Below, piece by piece: positions 6,141 through 7,388 of a stretch of DNA of 7,388 nucleotides. Below the pieces are notes generated by a model that searched no databases, was not told the DNA's origin, and worked only from the letters and a program-made list of their open reading frames with translations. A program made the translations under genes and the position numbers. The DNA lies in NCBI GenBank assembly GCA_022448705.1, contig JAKUUF010000073.1:1-7388 (forward strand), written 5' to 3'. Source of the DNA: SAR324 cluster bacterium (lineage in GTDB: Bacteria > SAR324 > NAC60-12). Position 1 is the first letter of the stretch. Each line of letters begins with the position of its first letter.

Positions 6141-6210
6141 AGATCAAATTTATATTATATAGCAAAAAATTCCCTTTTATTGCATATATTCATTATTCAA
6201 TATTTGATCT
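6141..6210. repeat. 9-bp inverted repeat upstream of the envelope pair
   Basis: AGATCAAAT (6141-6149) is matched exactly by its reverse complement ATTTGATCT (6202-6210), 52 nt apart, with the second arm ending 31 nt before ATG 6242. Paired half-sites bracketing a likely promoter would suit a looping repressor or bipartite operator, but in such AT-rich DNA chance is a real alternative. Confidence 0.35.
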
Positions 6211-6241
6211 CAGTATTTTTAATAAGTAAACTCATTATTTG

Positions 6242-6892
6242 ATGAAAGTTTTTTGCCGATCTTTCCTGATAATTTTTTCTGCAGTATTGTTCTGTGCCTG
6301 TGGTCGATCTGATTTAATTCGTTTACGCATGCTGGCACCGGTTGTTGAAACCAAAAAAGATCACTCCATTTTAACCGATACAAAAGAATCTTCTACACCC
6401 TCATATACCAATACATCAAACGGCGGCAGTTTATATTTTTTATTAAAAAGTATCGGATTAGGATATACTACAGTTACAACTAAATTTGAAAAGACAGGCA
6501 CTAATCTTAAGGAGACAACAACTCTTAAAACAAATTTCTATGATTTGGCTTTTGGGTTAGGTGAAAACTACTCATTTATGTGGGGTGCCGGAGTTCTTTC
6601 TGGCTTAGAGCATGAAAGGTATTTGGAATATACTGATAAAGGAAAAGATCAGCTCTGGGTGAACAGTGACCCGGTAGGACATTCTTTATTTTTTATGCTG
6701 GCTCACCATGGATTCGGTTTTGAAACACTGCTGGGCTATCGAATGAACTTCATAAAGACAGAATTTTACGATAGCAATATTCCTTCGCATATGGGCAAGT
6801 CACCTGCTGCTGGAAAAGACGTGAGCTATGAAGATACCAACATAAGTATAACAACCTCCCAGGTACAACTGGGAATAGGAGTTACATTCTGA
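6242..6892 (+). CDS. Putative envelope protein: lipobox plus outer-membrane beta-barrel-like sequence
   Basis: I cannot name a family. The ATG at 6242 gives 216 residues; a TTG immediately before it (6239) is an unlikely alternative, and no Shine-Dalgarno sequence is visible. The N-terminus is a short basic segment, then a hydrophobic stretch ending in L-F-C-A-C, which satisfies the general lipoprotein pattern with Cys20 as the acylated residue; a signal-peptidase I site cannot be excluded. The mature part is rich in Gly, Thr and aromatic residues, with alternating strands (Y-F-L-L-K-S-I-G-L-G-Y; N-F-Y-D-L-A-F-G-L-G; F-G-F-E-T-L-L-G-Y-R). It ends with an amphipathic strand closing in Phe (Q-V-Q-L-G-I-G-V-T-F), the classic last-strand signal for outer-membrane assembly. 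A small outer-membrane barrel, perhaps of about eight strands, is my inference. It lies 22 nt upstream of the next lipoprotein gene, suggesting co-transcription and a shared envelope role. Confidence 0.75.
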   Translation: MKVFCRSFLIIFSAVLFCACGRSDLIRLRMLAPVVETKKDHSILTDTKESSTPSYTNTSNGGSLYFLLKSIGLGYTTVTTKFEKTGTNLKETTTLKTNFYDLAFGLGENYSFMWGAGVLSGLEHERYLEYTDKGKDQLWVNSDPVGHSLFFMLAHHGFGFETLLGYRMNFIKTEFYDSNIPSHMGKSPAAGKDVSYEDTNISITTSQVQLGIGVTF

Positions 6893-6903
6893 ATTTAGTG
6901 ATG

Positions 6904-6910
6904 AGGGGGG
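6904..6910 (+). promoter_or_regulatory. Ribosome binding site selecting a GTG start
   Basis: AGGGGGG ends 4 nt before GTG 6915. It is the reason for choosing GTG as the start of the following gene, which has no ATG near its signal peptide. Confidence 0.65.
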
Positions 6911-6914
6911 TTTT

Positions 6915-7388
6915 GTGGAACGAAAGTCACGCAAAATCTGGGTCCGGTTTTTTACTCTGCTGTGTTTACTTACTCTTTCCGTTTCCTGTTCGAGCAGCGA
7001 AGATGGGGAAGAATCTACTGACAATGCTGGCGCTGACACATCCGCGCCAACCGTAACAGCTGTTTCTCCTGTAGATGGTGCTTCTGATGTCTCCGTCAGC
7101 AGTACAATCTCTGTCACTTTCAGTAAATCTACTGAACCGGCATATGCCACAACTTCCTCAAATGAAGTCTGCAGTGGTACAATGCAGTTATCCTCGGACA
7201 GCTTCAACAGTTGTATCCCTGCCGTTTTAACATACGATACTTCGCGCAGAACATTCACCCTGACAGCAGGTTCCAGTTCAGTCACACGAGAACTGGCTTC
7301 CTTAACAAAGCATCAACTGAAAGTTACTACCGGCATTAAAGATTATTTCGGCAAGGCCCTGGCTGAAGATTATACATCGTCAGGATTT
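6915..7388 (+). CDS. Lipoprotein with SbsA-type bacterial Ig-like domain (N-terminal part)
   Basis: The frame runs from GTG 6915 to the window edge (158 codons, no stop), so the protein is partial. The N-terminus is a lipoprotein signal: M-E-R-K-S-R-K, a hydrophobic core, then L-S-V-S-C with Cys25 as the acylated residue. A short acidic, Ser/Thr-rich linker follows (residues 26-43). From about residue 44 the sequence is a Big_5/SbsA-like Ig domain: A-P-T-V-T-A-V-S-P-V-D-G-A-S-D-V-S-V, then I-S-V-T-F-S-K, and later L-K-V-T-T-G-I-K-D-Y-F-G-K-A-L-A. Inside it, Cys86 and Cys100 frame S-G-T-M-Q-L-S-S-D-S-F-N-S and could form a disulfide. Such domains occur in secreted and surface proteins, often in tandem, where they act as spacers or adhesion modules. 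It lies 22 nt after the barrel-like gene and probably shares its transcript. More domains probably follow beyond the edge; function is unknown. Confidence 0.85.
   Translation, partial: MERKSRKIWVRFFTLLCLLTLSVSCSSSEDGEESTDNAGADTSAPTVTAVSPVDGASDVSVSSTISVTFSKSTEPAYATTSSNEVCSGTMQLSSDSFNSCIPAVLTYDTSRRTFTLTAGSSSVTRELASLTKHQLKVTTGIKDYFGKALAEDYTSSGF

Larger units (their letters stand above)
5714..6241. other. Long AT-rich intergenic region with three inverted repeats
   Basis: I see no supported gene in these 528 nt. A frame running on from leuD sequence to about 5834 has no recognisable content. Three dyads stand out: an interrupted pair at 5873-5909, a tight hairpin at 6067-6083 and a 9-bp pair at 6141-6210, listed separately. 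The last 120 nt are extremely AT-rich and should hold the promoter for the envelope pair starting at 6242, but TATAAT-like hexamers are so common there that no single promoter can be chosen. A 21-codon frame from ATG 6014 shows no family features. Confidence 0.5.

Noticed and set aside
6800..7285. 161-residue reverse-strand frame at the right end
   Set aside because: It lies opposite the well-supported barrel-like C-terminus and the Ig-like lipoprotein, whose signal peptide and ribosome binding site favour the plus strand.

Overview
The window looks like a moderately AT-rich chromosomal segment of a flagellated, leucine-prototrophic, Gram-negative bacterium. The diderm inference rests on a lipobox protein that resembles an outer-membrane beta-barrel, a second lipoprotein with a bacterial Ig-like domain, and LeuC/LeuD of the proteobacterial size class. 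The style of FliG, TesA-like esterase and Ig-like lipoprotein suggests a deltaproteobacterial or SAR324-like lineage, but that is a guess. No rRNA, tRNA, CRISPR array or insertion sequence was seen.

Layout. At the left edge (2-271, +) is the C-terminal end of a TesA-type GDSL arylesterase/lysophospholipase. Facing it (344-1660/1663, -) is a 438-439-residue helical cytoplasmic protein that I do not recognise; it contains no Cys or Trp. Then comes a stretch with no intact gene (1664-2406). Its left part is AT-rich and full of small dyads, including a perfect 12-bp palindrome. Its right part (about 2094-2320) is a decayed C-terminal end of carA, the carbamoyl-phosphate synthase glutaminase subunit, broken by at least two frameshifts. 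A complete flagellar switch gene, fliG (2407-3417, +), follows with a clear ribosome binding site. After a 249-nt gap comes leuC-leuD (3667-5061 and 5090-5713, +), encoding both subunits of 3-isopropylmalate dehydratase. A 528-nt very AT-rich gap with three inverted repeats precedes a two-gene envelope unit. This consists of a lipobox/beta-barrel-like protein (6242-6892, +) and, 22 nt later, a lipoprotein with an SbsA-type Ig-like domain that runs off the right edge (6915-7388, +).

How the genes fit together. Only leuC-leuD (two subunits of one enzyme) and the terminal envelope pair look like functional units. fliG stands alone, without fliF, fliH or fliM beside it, and leuA/leuB are absent, so flagellar and leucine genes appear scattered here. 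No complete novel system is visible. The items most worth a second look are the carA remnant (does the genome carry another carA?), the unrecognised 439-residue protein, and the envelope lipoprotein pair with its dyad-rich upstream region.
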